A stretch of 64,000 bases of DNA from Gemmobacter lanyuensis (GCF_014652355.1 NZ_BMYQ01000011.1:62001-126000); one strand, 5' to 3'. Counted from the first letter of the stretch, positions 20,052 through 29,756 are shown. The notes: generated by a model from the sequence alone, not told the origin. Numbers and translations are program-made.

Positions 20052-21080
20052 ATGAACGCCATGACAGACAAGCCGTCAAGCCAGCCGCAAAATCTTCGCA
20101 CTCTGTCCTATTCCGAGGCAATCCGCGAAGCCATGGCCATCGCCATGGAGGCCGATCCGACCGTCATCCTGATGGGCGAAGACATCGGGGTTTACGGTGG
20201 CGCTTTTCAGGTGACGCTGGATCTGGTCGATCGATTCGGGACGGACCGCGTGATGGATACGCCAATCTCGGAGTTGGGGGGCGCGGGTGTGGCTGTTGGT
20301 GCCGCGCTGACCGGGTTGAAGCCGATCTTCGAATTTCAGTTTTCCGATTTTGCCATGCTGGCGATGGAGCAGATTGTCAATCAGGCTGCCAAGCTGCGCT
20401 ACATGTTGGGCGGTGAGGCCTCGGTTCCGGTGGTTTTTCGTCTGCCTGCGGGATCGGGCACCGGGGCCGCGGCTCAGCATAGCCAGTCGATCGAGGCGTG
20501 GTTCGGCCATGTACCGGGCCTGAAGGTCCTGCAACCCGCGACGCCCGAAGATGCCAAGGGGATGCTTCTGGCCGCGCTTGCCGATCCTGACCCGGTGATG
20601 ATCTTTGAACACAAGCTACTTTACAAAATGAAGGGGCATGTGCCCGAGGGGAGCTATCTGACGCCCGTCGGCAAGGCGCTGGTGCGTCGAGAGGGAACTG
20701 ATGTCACCATCGTTGCAGGCTCTATCATGCTGCATCGCGCGCTTGAGGCGGCGGAACAGCTGACGAAAGACGGCATCAATGCAGAAGTGATTGATCTGCG
20801 CTGCATCCGCCCGATTGATCACGAAACCATTCTGGCGTCTGTCCGCAAGACCGGAAAGCTGATGGTGGTTTACGAAGGTGTCAAAGCCTTTGGCGTCGGG
20901 GCCGAGATCAGCGCAATGGTGGCCGAAAGTGATGCTTTCGATTTTCTTGATGCGCCAATCCTGCGCCTCGGCGCAGCGGACGCACCCGTGCCCTATAACC
21001 CTGATCTAGAGCGCGCCTCTGTGCCACAGGTTGACTCCATCGAGGCCGCCGCCCGCCGCCTGACGCGCCGCGAGGTTTGA
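20052..21080 (+). CDS. TPP-dependent dehydrogenase E1 component, beta subunit
   Basis: This 342-residue protein begins at ATG 20052, directly after the E1-alpha stop. Typical motifs are [33 protein letters not shown] and [16 protein letters not shown], followed by the C-terminal transketolase half with [14 protein letters not shown]. It pairs with the alpha subunit and binds the thiamine cofactor at their interface. It is complete and of normal length. Confidence 0.93.
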   Translation: MNAMTDKPSSQPQNLRTLSYSEAIREAMAIAMEADPTVILMGEDIGVYGGAFQVTLDLVDRFGTDRVMDTPISELGGAGVAVGAALTGLKPIFEFQFSDFAMLAMEQIVNQAAKLRYMLGGEASVPVVFRLPAGSGTGAAAQHSQSIEAWFGHVPGLKVLQPATPEDAKGMLLAALADPDPVMIFEHKLLYKMKGHVPEGSYLTPVGKALVRREGTDVTIVAGSIMLHRALEAAEQLTKDGINAEVIDLRCIRPIDHETILASVRKTGKLMVVYEGVKAFGVGAEISAMVAESDAFDFLDAPILRLGAADAPVPYNPDLERASVPQVDSIEAAARRLTRREV

Positions 21081-21083
21081 TCC

Positions 21084-22718
21084 ATGCCCGTCGAAGTGAT
21101 CCTGCCCAAGGTCGATATGGATATGACCCATGGCACACTTGCCGTCTGGCATGTGGCCCCTGGCGATCAAGTTGCCAAAGGGGCCGCCCTGTTCGACATC
21201 GAAACCGATAAGGCTGCGATGGAGGTGGAATCGCCCGCTTCTGGCAGGCTACATGCGGTAACGGCCAAGCCCGGTGACAAAGTCGCGGTCGGTACGGTGG
21301 TTGCCCTGATCTACACCGAAGGCGAGAGCGTGGCCGAAGTTCCAGCTCCGCCCGTGGCGGAGGTCCCCTCAAGCGGGCCGCAACCCATCGAGGTTATCCT
21401 GCCCAAAGTCGACATGGATATGTCGCATGGCACCCTGGCCGCCTGGCATGTGGCCGAAGGCGGCAGTGTGACCAAAGGGACTGCGCTTTTCGACATTGAA
21501 ACCGACAAGGCGGCGATGGAGGTTGAAGCTCCGGCCACCGGAACTTTACATCATCTCATGGCCGCTCCGGGTGACAAAGTGCCGGTCGGGGATGTTGTCG
21601 CCCATATCTACCCACCTGGTATGGCAGTTGGCCCCCGCCCCGCGCGAGCCGCAATTGCAACGCCTGCTGAGCTGCCGCCCACTCCATCGGACCCAGCGCC
21701 GATGCCCGCGCCGATGATGGCAGCCAAATCGATTGCACATTCAGGCATCGATGGAAACGTGCGCGCTACGCCCGCAGCTCGAGCCTCGGCACGTCAGGCC
21801 GGGCTGACCTTGGCAGAGGTTAAGGGCACCGGCCCCATGGGCCGCATTCAGAGCGACGATGTTACTATGCATCTGGAAGGGCAATCCGGTGAGATCTGTG
21901 GCAGCACTCCTGTCGGCCCAGCGATCTGGTCCCCCCAACCCGGCCCGCTGCATGTTAGTCATCGCATGGGGGCAGGCATCCCGCTGGTTTTGCTTCATGG
22001 CTTTACCGCCGACAGCCAGAGCTGGGCACCCTTTGAAAAGGCGCTTGGCCCTGATCAGCCGCTGATCCGCATTGACTTGCCAGGCCATGGCCGTTCGCCA
22101 CGACGCAGATTGCGCAGCTTTGCCGATCTGGCCCGTATGTTGGTCGAGGCTTTTGACGAGGCAACGCGGACGCACGATCGCGTGCATCTTCTTGGCCACT
22201 CGCTTGGTGGCGCGCTGGCGCTTGCAATCGCTGATATCCGTGCGCGCAATGTGGCCAGCCTGACCCTGATCGCACCCGCCGGTCTTGGCCCAGAAATTGA
22301 TGGTGCATCCCTTCTGGGCATCACCCGTGCATCGCGCGCGGAAAGCCTTGCACCTTGGCTGCGGCGATTGACGGCCACCCCTGAGGGGATCAGTGATGAC
22401 TATGCCCGTGCTGCGATGAAGCAGCGAAACGACCCCGCGCTTCGGGCGACTCAAGCTGATATGGCCGAGATTCTCTTCCCTGATGGCGTGCAGCCGTTTG
22501 ACCTGCGTCCGGCTCTTGCGCGAGTCGAATGCCCAACGGCGCTGATCTGGGGGCGCAAAGACCATATCCTGCCCTATCGGCATTCCCTTGCTGCGGGCGG
22601 AGATTTTGCTATTCATCTGTTGTCCGATGCGGGTCATGTTCCGCAGATCGAATGTCCTGATAGAGTCGCCCGCATCGTCGAGCGGCACCAATCCGGCGCT
22701 TTGGCGGGCAAGAGATGA
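21084..22718 (+). CDS. Dehydrogenase E2 with two lipoyl domains and an alpha/beta-hydrolase catalytic domain
   Basis: This 544-residue protein has two lipoyl domains in tandem (lysines in ETDKAAMEVES near residue 43 and ETDKAAMEVEA near 145). These are followed by a proline/alanine linker, a peripheral-subunit-binding domain (TPAARASARQAGLTLAEVKG) and, instead of the usual acyltransferase core, an alpha/beta-hydrolase domain with nucleophile motif GHSLGG and late histidine in DAGHVPQIE. This matches AcoC of acetoin dehydrogenase, which usually has one lipoyl domain. It starts three bases after E1-beta. No E3 gene is present; a shared dihydrolipoyl dehydrogenase from elsewhere is needed. Confidence 0.9.
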   Translation: MPVEVILPKVDMDMTHGTLAVWHVAPGDQVAKGAALFDIETDKAAMEVESPASGRLHAVTAKPGDKVAVGTVVALIYTEGESVAEVPAPPVAEVPSSGPQPIEVILPKVDMDMSHGTLAAWHVAEGGSVTKGTALFDIETDKAAMEVEAPATGTLHHLMAAPGDKVPVGDVVAHIYPPGMAVGPRPARAAIATPAELPPTPSDPAPMPAPMMAAKSIAHSGIDGNVRATPAARASARQAGLTLAEVKGTGPMGRIQSDDVTMHLEGQSGEICGSTPVGPAIWSPQPGPLHVSHRMGAGIPLVLLHGFTADSQSWAPFEKALGPDQPLIRIDLPGHGRSPRRRLRSFADLARMLVEAFDEATRTHDRVHLLGHSLGGALALAIADIRARNVASLTLIAPAGLGPEIDGASLLGITRASRAESLAPWLRRLTATPEGISDDYARAAMKQRNDPALRATQADMAEILFPDGVQPFDLRPALARVECPTALIWGRKDHILPYRHSLAAGGDFAIHLLSDAGHVPQIECPDRVARIVERHQSGALAGKR

Positions 22719-22739
22719 GTTTGAAGCCAAGGATCCCGC

Positions 22740-23699
22740 ATGCAGCCTGCAAAACAGGCCACGATCGCGCAAAGTGAAACCGACCGCCTGCGGGCGCGGG
22801 CGGTCTGGCTGTATCACGTCGAAGGCAGCACCCAGAACGACATTGCGACACAACTGGGTATAAGTAGGGTCATGGTCGTGCGGTTGCTGGCCGACGCGCG
22901 CAGGCGGAACGAAGTCCGGGTCACGGTTTCTGCGCCGCTTGCTGAACTGATCGAACTGGAGCGTCGCCTTGAAACCCGCTTCAACATTGCTCGTGTCATA
23001 ATCGCGCCCTTCGCCGACGCAGATGAAGACCCAGTCAAGGTCATCGCGGCAGCTGCCGGAAACTTCATATCCAGTCAGATGAAGTCTGGTATGACCGTTG
23101 GTGTGGGCTGGGGGCGAACACTCTACAACACTTTACCGTTCATCACGGGCGAGACGCTGGACGATTTTCGGGTCGTCTCTCTGCTCGGCGGGATCGCCGC
23201 CGCGCGCCGTTTCAATCCTGCGGAATTTGCGTGGCAATTTGCGGAACTGTTTCAAGGCGAGGGCTTTCTAATCCCCGCCCCCGCTGTTGTCGACAGCGCC
23301 GAAACCAAACACGCATTGCTCGAAAGGTGTGGTCTTTCTGCAACTTTCGAAATGGCAACCAAACTGGACGTCGCTCTTCTTTCCGTCGGCGGGATCACCA
23401 ATCTGACAACAAGTTACCGAACCGGCTACATCACTGAAGCAGACCGCCGTTCTTTGATCGACGCCGGGGCCGTGGGGGACGTACTTTACAATTTCATAGA
23501 TGAAAACGGCAATCTCGTACCGCACGACGTCAACGAACGAGTGATCTCGGTCAACCTTTCCATCCTGCGCCGGACTGCCGAGCGGGTATTGATCTCGGGG
23601 GGCAAGGAAAAGCGGGTTGCGGTGCGCGGGGCTATCAAGATTCTGAACCCGACAACATTCATCACTGATGAACAAACGGCCAAGGCCCTGGTGTCGTAA
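22740..23699 (+). CDS. SorC/DeoR-type sugar-binding transcriptional regulator
   Basis: This 319-residue protein has an N-terminal helix-turn-helix (EGSTQNDIATQLGISRVMVV) and a C-terminal SorC-type sugar-binding domain with VGVGWGRTLYNTLPFI and GDVLYNFIDENGN. Such regulators respond to phosphorylated sugars. It closes the rightward operon, 21 bases after E2. The inverted repeat at 17668-17708 is a likely target, which would let it control import, phosphorylation and oxidation together. Confidence 0.9.
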   Translation: MQPAKQATIAQSETDRLRARAVWLYHVEGSTQNDIATQLGISRVMVVRLLADARRRNEVRVTVSAPLAELIELERRLETRFNIARVIIAPFADADEDPVKVIAAAAGNFISSQMKSGMTVGVGWGRTLYNTLPFITGETLDDFRVVSLLGGIAAARRFNPAEFAWQFAELFQGEGFLIPAPAVVDSAETKHALLERCGLSATFEMATKLDVALLSVGGITNLTTSYRTGYITEADRRSLIDAGAVGDVLYNFIDENGNLVPHDVNERVISVNLSILRRTAERVLISGGKEKRVAVRGAIKILNPTTFITDEQTAKALVS

Positions 23700-24166
23700 C
23701 GGGCATCGAAGTCAGGAACAATTTGAACATCGGGCTTGGACACTGGCATAAGTAGTGCGTCGCCACAAAACCGACAAACGCTTCCGGCGACTTGGCCACT
23801 TGAGAGCTTTTGGCAGGCTGCTGATTCCTCAACAGCATATTGCAGGCAGATCTAGCCAAACATGTAGCCAAACATGACTTGACGTCCGCTTCACAGATGA
23901 TTTGCCGCAGCGAAGAGAAGCTTTTGTTATCCGGTATGGGCCGATCTTTTCATTTACTGCACTAATTCTTGCACCTTTTGACGCGCCACAAGCCCGGGGG
24001 GAATTGAGGGGCACCTTTCCTCTGCGGTCATCGTGGATCCTGGCGACCCGTTGGTCCTCGCTGTCTGCCCTGTGAGGGAGGACCAGAGCAGGGGTTCACA
24101 GAGCAAACCCCAGCGTATATGTGCAGGGCGAAAAGTGCCGCGTGTAGGGCATGTTGGGAAGAAAGC
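23700..24166. other. Intergenic region with a 12-bp tandem duplication
   Basis: No gene is recognisable. The 12-base unit tagccaaacatg occurs twice head to tail at 23853-23864 and 23865-23876. The region is AT-richer than its surroundings between 23880 and 23980 and may hold the promoter for the acyl carrier protein operon. Confidence 0.4.
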
Positions 24167-24421
24167 ATGGGCGGACAGGCAACTTTGGAGACGGTCCTCA
24201 GTGCGGTTGCGCGGCAGATGGGGCAGGGGACGGAAGACCTGACCCCGGAGACAGTGCTTGGCCCAGAAGGGCTAGGCATCGATTCCATCGGGCTTCTCGA
24301 ACTTTTGCTCGGGATCGAGGCTGAAACTGGCCTGCCTTTGCGCAGTGAAACCCTGACCGCGGACGCGCTGGCCACTATCGGGCACCTGGCGGCCTATTTG
24401 GATGGTCTGGCGCATGACTGA
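24167..24421 (+). CDS. Acyl carrier protein
   Basis: This 84-residue acidic protein has the phosphopantetheine attachment motif LGIDSIGLLELLLGIE, with the serine near residue 43, and the helical layout of acyl carrier proteins. ATG 24167 gives the usual length; an earlier in-frame start would add a cysteine-rich tail unlike the family. It overlaps the acyltransferase gene by eight bases, so it is a dedicated carrier for this small gene set rather than the fatty acid synthase carrier. Confidence 0.87.
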   Translation: MGGQATLETVLSAVARQMGQGTEDLTPETVLGPEGLGIDSIGLLELLLGIEAETGLPLRSETLTADALATIGHLAAYLDGLAHD

Positions 24422-25253
24422 CCCCGCCTATTCGGCGCCGCATCACGCAGGCGCGATGGGATCGCTTGTCGAAAAGCTAGACTGGCTGCGCGAGCACGCA
24501 CGAGAGCGCCAGCCTGACGCCCGGCTGGTCGACTGGGGGCGCCGTCATCTTGACCTGACTGGGGATGACCTTGCGCCCTGGGTTGCGCGCGCCTGGTGGG
24601 GCATTGCTGCTGGTGAGTTGTTGCGGGTCTACCTCTACACTCGGAAGCAGCGGCACGAGGCTTTGGCCCTTCTGGAAAACCCGGACTGGTCCGACATTGA
24701 GCACGCGCAGGCGTCGGGCGGCGTGATCCTTGCAGCCTCTCATCTGGGGCCACCAAAGTTTGGCATGAATGCGCTTCTGACCCGATCTGGCAACCCCCTC
24801 ATCTTGACCAACCGCCGGGATATGCCGGACTGGTTGCCCGACCTGTCAGATCTGCTGATCGACCCGGCCACCGCTGATCGGGCGCAGATCATGCTGCGGG
24901 CGGCGCTGCATTTGCGGCAGGGCGGGCTGGTCTATGCCGCGCCCGACGGTGGCTTCAGCGGAGCCATCATTGAGCTTCAGGCCTTCAATCGCAGCTGGCG
25001 ATTTTCGCCGGGTCTCGCGGCGCTCGCGCGTATTATCAGGCGACCCGCCTTCACGACACTCGCGCTCTGGGAGGGGAACGCAATCCGTCTTCGGACGCGA
25101 CCGGTTCCGGCCCCCGATGATGACTTGCCCCCAGATGCCTGGCACCGCGCCTGGATCGAGAGCCACTGGCAGCACGCGGCAGAAATCATACGCTCCTCGC
25201 CCGAGAATTTGCGGTTTCTCTGCAGCATGTTCCGCAAGGAATTTGGCACATGA
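24414..25253 (+). CDS. LpxL/LpxM-like acyltransferase
   Basis: This 279-residue protein resembles the lysophospholipid/lauroyl acyltransferase family. It has an N-terminal hydrophobic helix (WVARAWWGIAAGELLRVYLY), the block ILAASHLGPPKFGMNALL where the catalytic H(x4)D/E motif is expected, and GGLVYAAPDGGFSGA. In the usual motif an acidic residue follows four positions after the histidine; here the sequence is HLGPPK, so catalysis may be altered. It overlaps the carrier protein and ligase genes on both sides. It probably moves an acyl group from the adjacent carrier protein to an unknown acceptor at the membrane. Confidence 0.68.
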   Translation: MTDPAYSAPHHAGAMGSLVEKLDWLREHARERQPDARLVDWGRRHLDLTGDDLAPWVARAWWGIAAGELLRVYLYTRKQRHEALALLENPDWSDIEHAQASGGVILAASHLGPPKFGMNALLTRSGNPLILTNRRDMPDWLPDLSDLLIDPATADRAQIMLRAALHLRQGGLVYAAPDGGFSGAIIELQAFNRSWRFSPGLAALARIIRRPAFTTLALWEGNAIRLRTRPVPAPDDDLPPDAWHRAWIESHWQHAAEIIRSSPENLRFLCSMFRKEFGT

Positions 25254-26647
25254 TCTGGCAGGCGTTTCTCGCCCGTGCCGCCGAAATCCCTGACCGGCCG
25301 GCGGTGCTGTGGGACGGGGGGCGGCTAAGCTATGGCGAAATGGTCGCTACTGTACGGGCGCGGGCGATGCCGCTTCCCGAGGCAGGCGATCAGGGCGCGG
25401 CGCGCGTTCTGCTGACACAGGCAGAGCCGCTCGAGTTGCTACTTAACCTTCTTGCCTGTTGGAGCCGCGGTCTGGTCCCCGTCATCCTACGGGAAGGGCG
25501 CACCGCCGAAAGCATCGCAGACCTCTGTCGTTTCCTGCATCCCGCCGCACGGATGGACGGCGCGGCCGTCACGCGGATCGGGCCGCAGGTGGGGGAGGCG
25601 CCGCCCCGCAGCCTTGGCCCGAGGGACGAGGCGCTGGTGATCTGCACCTCGGGCAGCACGGCCGCGCCGAAGCTGGTCGCCCTTCCGGCCGAGGCCATCA
25701 CCCGCAACGCTGCCGAGATCAGCGCCCGTCTCGGCCTTCAGCCCCAAGACCGGGTCGCGGTGCCGACGCCTCTCACCTATATGTACGGGCTGATGGGCGG
25801 CGCGATGAGCGCGCTGTGGGCTGGGGCCTCTGTGCGCCTTTTTGGCCCGGCTGCCCCGCCCACGGAAATTCAGGCGGCCCTCCGCAGCGAGGATCTGACC
25901 GTGCTGCAAGGGCCACCCTCTTTCCTGCGGCTGTTTCTGGCCTACTGGAATGGGCAACCCTTCGATGGGGTCCGGCTTGTCACCACGGGTGGCGAACAGA
26001 TGAGCCAGGATCTGCCCCGCCAGCTGAACGCGGCCTTTCCGGCCTGCCGTCTGGAATATCTCTATGGGATGACCGAGGCTGGCCCGCGCATCAGCCACCG
26101 GCGAATTGATCCCGATGCCTTTGTCGAGGGGAATGTGGGACACCCCTTCGCCCATCTCGACTGGCGGATCGCGCCGGTCGACACCCCCGGCCTTCCTGCC
26201 GGAACGGGGCGGCTGCTGATCCGTGGACCCACGGTCTTTCTGGGCTACATCTGTGCCGATGGTGGCTACGAGGGGCTGGATGCGGAAGGTTATTTCCATT
26301 CGACCGATCTGGTTCGGGCGGATGCCGACGGCACGCTGCACTACGTCGCACGGCTGGACCGGCTGTTCAAATCGGGGGGCAAACTTGTCAACCCTGCTGA
26401 AGTCGAGGCTGTTCTCCTCAGTCATTCTGCCGTTGCCGAGGCGCGTTGCATCCGGCAGGCCCATCCGCTGCTTGGATTTGTTCCGGTCGCTGAGGTCGTG
26501 CTGAGAGACGGCTCGTCTTCTGTTGTAGCTGATCTGCGGGAACACTGTCGCGCGGCGTTGGAAAGCCATGCGAGGCCTCGTCAGATCGAGGTACGGTCCG
26601 ACTTCCCGATAGCGCCATCCGGCAAGCAGGCAATTTCGCCTCACTGA
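25250..26647 (+). CDS. AMP-forming acyl/aryl-acid ligase
   Basis: This 465-residue protein belongs to the ANL superfamily, with phosphate-binding loop VICTSGSTAAPKLVALP, adenine motif EYLYGMTEAGP, the STDLVRADADGTLHYVARLDR region and C-terminal PSGKQAI lysine motif. It would load an acid onto the neighbouring acyl carrier protein. It overlaps the acyltransferase gene by four bases. The frame ends only five residues after the lysine motif, close to IS remnants, so the last residues may have been replaced by the insertion events. Confidence 0.83.
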   Translation: MIWQAFLARAAEIPDRPAVLWDGGRLSYGEMVATVRARAMPLPEAGDQGAARVLLTQAEPLELLLNLLACWSRGLVPVILREGRTAESIADLCRFLHPAARMDGAAVTRIGPQVGEAPPRSLGPRDEALVICTSGSTAAPKLVALPAEAITRNAAEISARLGLQPQDRVAVPTPLTYMYGLMGGAMSALWAGASVRLFGPAAPPTEIQAALRSEDLTVLQGPPSFLRLFLAYWNGQPFDGVRLVTTGGEQMSQDLPRQLNAAFPACRLEYLYGMTEAGPRISHRRIDPDAFVEGNVGHPFAHLDWRIAPVDTPGLPAGTGRLLIRGPTVFLGYICADGGYEGLDAEGYFHSTDLVRADADGTLHYVARLDRLFKSGGKLVNPAEVEAVLLSHSAVAEARCIRQAHPLLGFVPVAEVVLRDGSSSVVADLREHCRAALESHARPRQIEVRSDFPIAPSGKQAISPH

Positions 26648-26754
26648 GCTCGCCCGAGGTCTCGCCGCCATTTGCATGCCCGCCGTATGGGGTGCGCTAG
26701 CCCGTGCGCGTGGTGATCCAGTGCAACCGACCGGCAGTTGCAACGCGCCGTATG

Positions 26755-26949
26755 AACCGCGATAAGGGATATCGAGCGCAGCTTCTGCGTGCAGAATTCA
26801 AATTCAATATCGCGCCGGTGCATCATCGTCTGCCTGATCGCATCCGCAGCCAAGCCACGATCTGTTTCCAGGCTCTCGTCCTCTACGGCGTCATGCGCAT
26901 GCCGCTGAAGGCGAAAGGCCACAGCGCAAGCCCGCACACCGCCGTACTA
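26755..26949 (+). pseudogene. C-terminal fragment of an IS1634-type transposase
   Basis: The frame encodes HHRLPDRIRSQATICFQALV and LRMxLKAKG-like sequence (VMRMPLKAKGHSASPHTA), the conserved end of IS4/IS1634 transposases. No upstream part of the gene is present and the fragment is cut at 26949 by an IS427-type element. The left edge is approximate. Confidence 0.65.
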
Positions 26950-27790
26950 GGCTCCAGACCCATTGATTTCAGGCGTTTGGCATGATTGAGGCTCCGCAAG
27001 GAGACCTGATCGATGAGCAATCTTTACTGGCTGAGCGATGCCCAGATGGAACGCCTGAAGCCGTTCTTTCCCAAGCGTCATGGCAAGCCCCGCGTCGATG
27101 ATCGCCGCGTTCTCAGCGGCATAATCTTCGTCAACCGCAATGGGTTGCGGTGGTGTGATGCGCCGAAGGAATATGGGCCCGCCAAGACCCTCTACAACCG
27201 TTGGAAGCGCTGGAGTGACAACGGGGTCTTCGCCAGGATCATGGTCGGCCTGGCCGCTGAGAGCGCCGATCACAAGACGATCATGATCGATGCGACCTAT
27301 CTCAAGGCACACCGCACGGCGTCGAGCCTGTGCGTGAAAAAGGGGGGCGCGCACGCCAGATCGGGCGGACAAAAGGCGGCATGAACACCAAACTGCACGC
27401 CGTTGCCGATGCCACGGGGCGGCCGATCGGGTTCTTCATGTCGGCCGGCCAGGTCAGCGACTACACAGGCGCCGCGGCTCTTCTGGGCAGTCTGCCGAAG
27501 GCGGGTTGGCTGCTGGCTGACAGGGGCTACGACGCTGATTGGTTCAGAGAAGCGTTGAAAGACAGCGGGATAAAGGTCTGCATCCCCGGTCGAAAGTCCC
27601 GCAGGAAGGCCGTCAAATACGACAAGCGGCGCTACAAACGGCGCAACCGCATCGAGATCATGTTCGGCCGTCTGAAGGATTGGCGGCGCGTCGCCACCCG
27701 ATACGACCGCTGCCCGGAAACCTTCTTCTCCGCGATCATGCTCGCCGCAACCGTCTTGTTCTGGCTGTGAAATTCAATGAGGCTGGACCC
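26950..27790 (+). mobile_element. IS5-family (IS427-type) insertion sequence, second element
   Basis: The element is 841 bp, bounded by imperfect terminal inverted repeats: ggctccagacccattgattt from 26950, and the matching end aaattcaatgaggctggacc finishing at 27790. TA flanks both sides as target duplication. It differs from the element at 9505, but both share length, TA target and a two-frame transposase. It interrupts an IS1634-type remnant. Confidence 0.85.
27013..27770 (+). CDS. IS427-type transposase, orfA/orfB with programmed frameshift
   Basis: OrfA (27013-27384) starts MSNLYWLSDAQMERLKPFF and has GIIFVNRNGLRWCDAPKEYG and the first aspartate in IMIDATYLKAH. OrfB ends at 27770 and has WLLADRGYDADWFREAL and the glutamate region RIEIMFGRLKDWRRVATRYD. 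The frames overlap at AAAAAGGGGGG (27337-27347), a typical slippery run. All DDE positions are present in the joined product. Confidence 0.87.
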
Positions 27791-27792
27791 TA

Positions 27793-28145
27793 ATCATCTG
27801 AAATCATTTTGCTCTGCTTTGTCAGTTTGGCGTCGGCGTGGCGCACGACACGAGCCTTTGGGCCGGTGGACTTTGCCCTTTCGTGTTTGAGGCCTTCGGC
27901 TTTCATCAACTTCAGAATTCGGGACACTTCTTTATCACTTCAAATCTGCCGCTCCGAACCATCACGGAAAATTGAACATGGGAGTGGACCATCCCGTCAA
28001 TGATCCAAAAGACGGTAAGTGATCTCTTCTGGTTGTTGCGGCCGTCCGCCGACGGCTCGGGGCTCAGGTTGTTCCGCGGCGGTGACAGAGGAGGGCATTC
28101 AATTCATGATTGCCCATTACCGCACTGCCATCGCGGCGCGCCTGA
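27793..28145. other. Region with a short minus-strand remnant
   Basis: On the minus strand about 48 codons between roughly 27792 and 27938 read DKEVSRILKLMKAEGLKHER and continue to KQSKMISDD and a stop, which looks like the end of a real protein whose 5' part is missing. I cannot name the family. The remainder holds nothing I can support. Confidence 0.35.
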
Positions 28146-29756
28146 TCAACCCCAGAATTCGAAATTGGCCGCCGTCAGACTGTTGACCCCAACCAGAACT
28201 ACAATCGCAACTTGTGCTGCACCGCCCGCGCCATCGGAATCCCAGAATAGCGTGTCATTCGCGGTGTTGAACACGAAGGTTCCAACCCCCGTAACCGTGG
28301 CCGCGGTGCCATTCACCAAAGTCAGGTCGGTGGTCATTCCGGTAATCCCGGGGGTATCGAAGGCCAGACGGTCTGCGGAGGGACCGGTGGTCTGGAAGTC
28401 TGTAATGCGATCACCATCTCCGAGTTCATCCGCCGCTTCCCAGACGAAGCTGTCACTGCCCCCGCCGCCGGTCATGGTGTCACGTCCCTCTCCCAGCCAG
28501 AACTCCTCGACACGCGCATTGCCCTTGACCCAATCATTCATCGAGGTGCCCCAGACACCTTCAATGTTTCGCGCCGTTTCGATATTGCCGTAGCCGTCAT
28601 TCCTGATCTGCCCTGAGGTCAGAGTGAAGTTCACTACAATCCCGACTCCGGGACCGGCATCGCCCGTGTTGCGGTCGAAGTTGATGCTGTCGAAACCGGC
28701 TTGTCCATCGTAACTGTCAACCCCTTGCCCTCCGGCGAAGACGTTTCTGACTTGCGAACCGACAAAGCTGTCGTTGAACCGCGTCCCGGTCACCCGCTCG
28801 ATATCGCGCAACGTGTCCAGATTTCCGAAGCCGTCACGGGCCGTTCCTGTGATCGAATTATTGTCGAAATTGGTTTCGAGATCGACGACGATGCCGCGCC
28901 GCCCCCCGTCCCTGGCATCCTGATCATAGCGCACCTCGTCGCGGCGATCCTCGTCGATATCACCGGAAAGCGTGAAAGTGTTCGCTCCACCGTCAAGTGT
29001 GTCGCGCCCGCGTAGCCCCATCAGGTTCGAACGATCGCGGTTCTGACCAATCAGCACATCGCTAAACCGCGATCCCTGCACGGCTTCGATATTGGACAGG
29101 GTATCGGTACCACCCCAGGGATCCTGCGCCATGCCGGTCTGAAGATTGACGATGGCCCCGCGGAAAGCGATGCCCCCCATGATGTAATTGCTTTCGGTCA
29201 GGGCATAGGTATCGAACCCGTCCCCTCCGTCGATCGTGTCGTTGCCCATGCCAGCGGTGATCCAGTCATCGCCGCCGCGCATGAAATAGACGTCATCGCC
29301 AAGGTCAAAGCCGATCACACCCTGACCATCCTCGCCCTCTGATCCGGTGACCGTGTCATTTCCGGCCGTGAGCAGACTGGCTGCGACATAAGGATTGGCT
29401 GTGATGCCGTGACCATCATCACCCACCGTGCCGAAGATGCTGGTGCAAAACTGGTCGAAGTCACGCGATATCGGATGCGATCCGAGATTGCTGTAAGTCA
29501 GGATGGCATTCCCGGACGGATCGAGCACCCGGACGCGGTTCATCGTACCGCCGACCGGCTCGCCACGGTCATAGCTGAACCCCGTGCCCGTCATTTCGAC
29601 CTGAAAGCCCGCGAACTCCCCCGCGGGACCTTCAAACTCGTAAACGAAGCGGGTGCTGGTCCGTGTGATAATTGCAGCATCTGCATCCGCCCGGAACAAC
29701 TGCCCAGGCCAATCCTGGAAAAAGCCGAAGGCTTCGTTGAGGGTAACTGTTGCCAT
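28146..29756 (-). CDS. RTX-type calcium-binding repeat protein
   Basis: This 536-residue acidic protein has several nonapeptide-like repeats (GGDDWITAGMGNDTIDGGDG, LRGRDTLDGGAN, GRDTMTGGGGSDSF), as in hemolysin-type calcium-binding proteins secreted by type I systems. ATG 29756 has aggag 11 bases upstream and gives MATVTLNEAFGFFQDW with no Sec signal, as expected for type I substrates. Secretion would use a C-terminal signal; the tail GGAAQVAIVVLVGVNSLTAA fits. No ABC exporter or membrane fusion gene lies in the window. The repeats alternate with SRFSDVLIGQNRD-like segments. The role outside the cell is unknown. Confidence 0.82.
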   Translation of the reverse strand: MATVTLNEAFGFFQDWPGQLFRADADAAIITRTSTRFVYEFEGPAGEFAGFQVEMTGTGFSYDRGEPVGGTMNRVRVLDPSGNAILTYSNLGSHPISRDFDQFCTSIFGTVGDDGHGITANPYVAASLLTAGNDTVTGSEGEDGQGVIGFDLGDDVYFMRGGDDWITAGMGNDTIDGGDGFDTYALTESNYIMGGIAFRGAIVNLQTGMAQDPWGGTDTLSNIEAVQGSRFSDVLIGQNRDRSNLMGLRGRDTLDGGANTFTLSGDIDEDRRDEVRYDQDARDGGRRGIVVDLETNFDNNSITGTARDGFGNLDTLRDIERVTGTRFNDSFVGSQVRNVFAGGQGVDSYDGQAGFDSINFDRNTGDAGPGVGIVVNFTLTSGQIRNDGYGNIETARNIEGVWGTSMNDWVKGNARVEEFWLGEGRDTMTGGGGSDSFVWEAADELGDGDRITDFQTTGPSADRLAFDTPGITGMTTDLTLVNGTAATVTGVGTFVFNTANDTLFWDSDGAGGAAQVAIVVLVGVNSLTAANFEFWG

